Shown: piece by piece, positions 6,225 to 6,721 of the stretch
Layout of the letters: the number at the start of each line of letters is the position of its first letter
How positions within the stretch are numbered: the stretch's first letter is position 1
DNA from: JANOQP01 sp044227705
GTDB taxonomy: Bacteria > Bacteroidota > Bacteroidia > Chitinophagales > Saprospiraceae
Direction of reading: 5' to 3'
Assembly (NCBI GenBank): GCA_044227705.1
Contig: JBGAWE010000243.1
Location: 1 to 6,721, forward strand
DNA length: 6,721 bases
The notes under the pieces: generated by a model
The model's input: only the letters and a program-made list of their open reading frames with translations
The model's database searches: none
Told to the model about the DNA's origin: nothing
Position numbers and translations under genes: made by a program

Positions 6225-6502
6225 AGTTCGTAAAAAACATGAACTGGGTTCGCCCTTTTGGTAGACAGAATCCATTTCTTCTAGTCTGCTTCGAAAACTT
6301 GAAGGTGAAGCGATATTTCTAGGAACCAACAATCGCTTGCTCGGCGAAATGCTGCCTTCGACTGACAACTAGGCCGATTCAATAATTTAACATTGCCACT
6401 CCGGGACGAAGGGGATAATTGTTTTGGCGATCCGGGTAGGCCCAGCTACTTTCGCTTCCGACAACTGAAAACAGTGCCTTATGAGTCGGCTGCGACTTTA
6501 CC

Positions 6503-6550
6503 GTCCCTGAGTCCCTGCGTCCCTGCGTACCTGCGTCCCTGCGTCCCTGC
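6503..6550 (+). repeat. 8-bp tandem repeat, six copies of GTCCCTGC
   Basis: Six consecutive octamers fill 48 bases: copy 1 ends in A instead of C, copy 4 reads GTACCTGC, and copies 2, 3, 5 and 6 are identical. The unit is not a multiple of three and no gene covers it, so it is a non-coding short tandem repeat likely to vary in copy number by slippage. Confidence 0.95.
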
Positions 6551-6571
6551 ACATATAGGTGTTGCCAAAAC

Positions 6572-6621
6572 CCGCCTCTGCGTAGAGCGGCAGTTATAGC
6601 CGTTCGCCGCTTGCCGAACGG
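6572..6621 (+). repeat. Two adjacent small hairpins
   Basis: Hairpin 1 pairs CTCT (6576-6579) with AGAG (6584-6587) on a 4-base loop, extended by CCG (6572-6574) with CGG (6588-6590) across a single bulged C. Hairpin 2 pairs CCGTTCG (6600-6606) perfectly with CGAACGG (6615-6621) on an 8-base loop. Neither is followed by a T-tract, so neither is a standard terminator. They lie 22 bases after the octamer array and may belong to the same repeat element. Confidence 0.5.
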
Positions 6622-6721
6622 ACCTTGAGCTTGATGTTCGCCAAACCGTCATCACTTTTTAATCGAACCTTTCTCCTTTTCCCATCACCGCTTCAAAACC
6701 TCCCTCCCTTATCATGGAAGC

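Larger units (their letters stand above)
6008..6721. other. Gene-free, repeat-bearing region right of the operon
   Basis: No frame here gives a protein I recognise, and no open frame has both a plausible start and coding character. By hand count, 6201-6260 has 25 of 60 G/C and 6261-6320 has 23 of 60, against 39 of 60 for 4441-4500 inside infB, so the left part is compositionally unlike the genes. It contains a loose 21-nt periodicity (6037-6109), a 19-nt inverted repeat (6122-6224), an 8-bp tandem repeat (6503-6550) and two small hairpins (6572-6621). I found no tRNA, rRNA, CRISPR or complete insertion sequence. It may be decayed DNA, or it may hide an unrecognised small RNA. Confidence 0.6.

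Noticed and set aside
6116..6230. Target-site duplication around the inverted repeat at 6122-6224
   Set aside because: The bases immediately outside the two arms do not match, so a transposition footprint cannot be claimed.
6165..6368. 67-codon minus-strand open frame
   Set aside because: It is short, without a recognisable motif, overlaps the inverted repeat, and is of a length expected by chance.
6393..6599. 68-codon + strand open frame
   Set aside because: It begins at a non-ATG codon, runs through the 8-bp tandem repeat (Pro/Ser/Cys-rich output) and resembles no protein family I know.
6714..6721. ATGGAAGC at the right edge as the start of a next gene
   Set aside because: Fewer than three codons are visible and no promoter is evident upstream, so a gene cannot be supported from this window.

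Overview
The window most likely comes from a GC-rich member of the Bacteroidota. Three things point there. The left edge holds the C-terminal half of a TonB-dependent outer-membrane receptor of the kind common in that phylum. The order rimP-nusA-infB runs without ylxR/ylxQ genes between nusA and infB. None of the three starts has a Shine-Dalgarno sequence, and a Bacteroidota-type -7 box (TACCTTTG, matching TAnnTTTG) lies upstream of rimP. A placement near the Saprospiria is only a guess from the look of the proteins.

Layout, all genes on the + strand: (1) 1-957, the 3' end of a TonB-dependent receptor gene. (2) 958-1058, a spacer with a promoter-like box followed by an intrinsic-terminator hairpin just before rimP. 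(3) rimP, 1059-1538. (4) 1539-1660, a spacer dominated by a near-perfect 19-nt inverted repeat. (5) nusA, 1661-2905. (6) 2906-3053, a spacer with an 80-nt imperfect palindrome and then a second terminator-like hairpin. (7) infB, 3054-5942. (8) A strong terminator at 5965-6007. (9) About 710 bases with no supportable gene and visibly lower GC at first, containing an inverted repeat, a weak 21-nt periodicity, a six-copy 8-bp tandem repeat and two small hairpins.

rimP, nusA and infB form the classic transcription/translation operon: RimP matures the 30S subunit, NusA controls pausing, termination and antitermination by RNA polymerase, and IF2 brings initiator tRNA to the 30S subunit and promotes subunit joining. 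All three proteins look intact, with their family motifs in place. The receptor gene upstream is functionally unrelated.

I see no new protein system here. The most interesting signals are non-coding: each of the three spacers in and before the operon carries a large RNA hairpin. Because NusA itself acts on hairpin-dependent pausing and termination, feedback attenuation is a reasonable but untested idea. The gene-free right end looks like a patchwork of repeats or decayed sequence.
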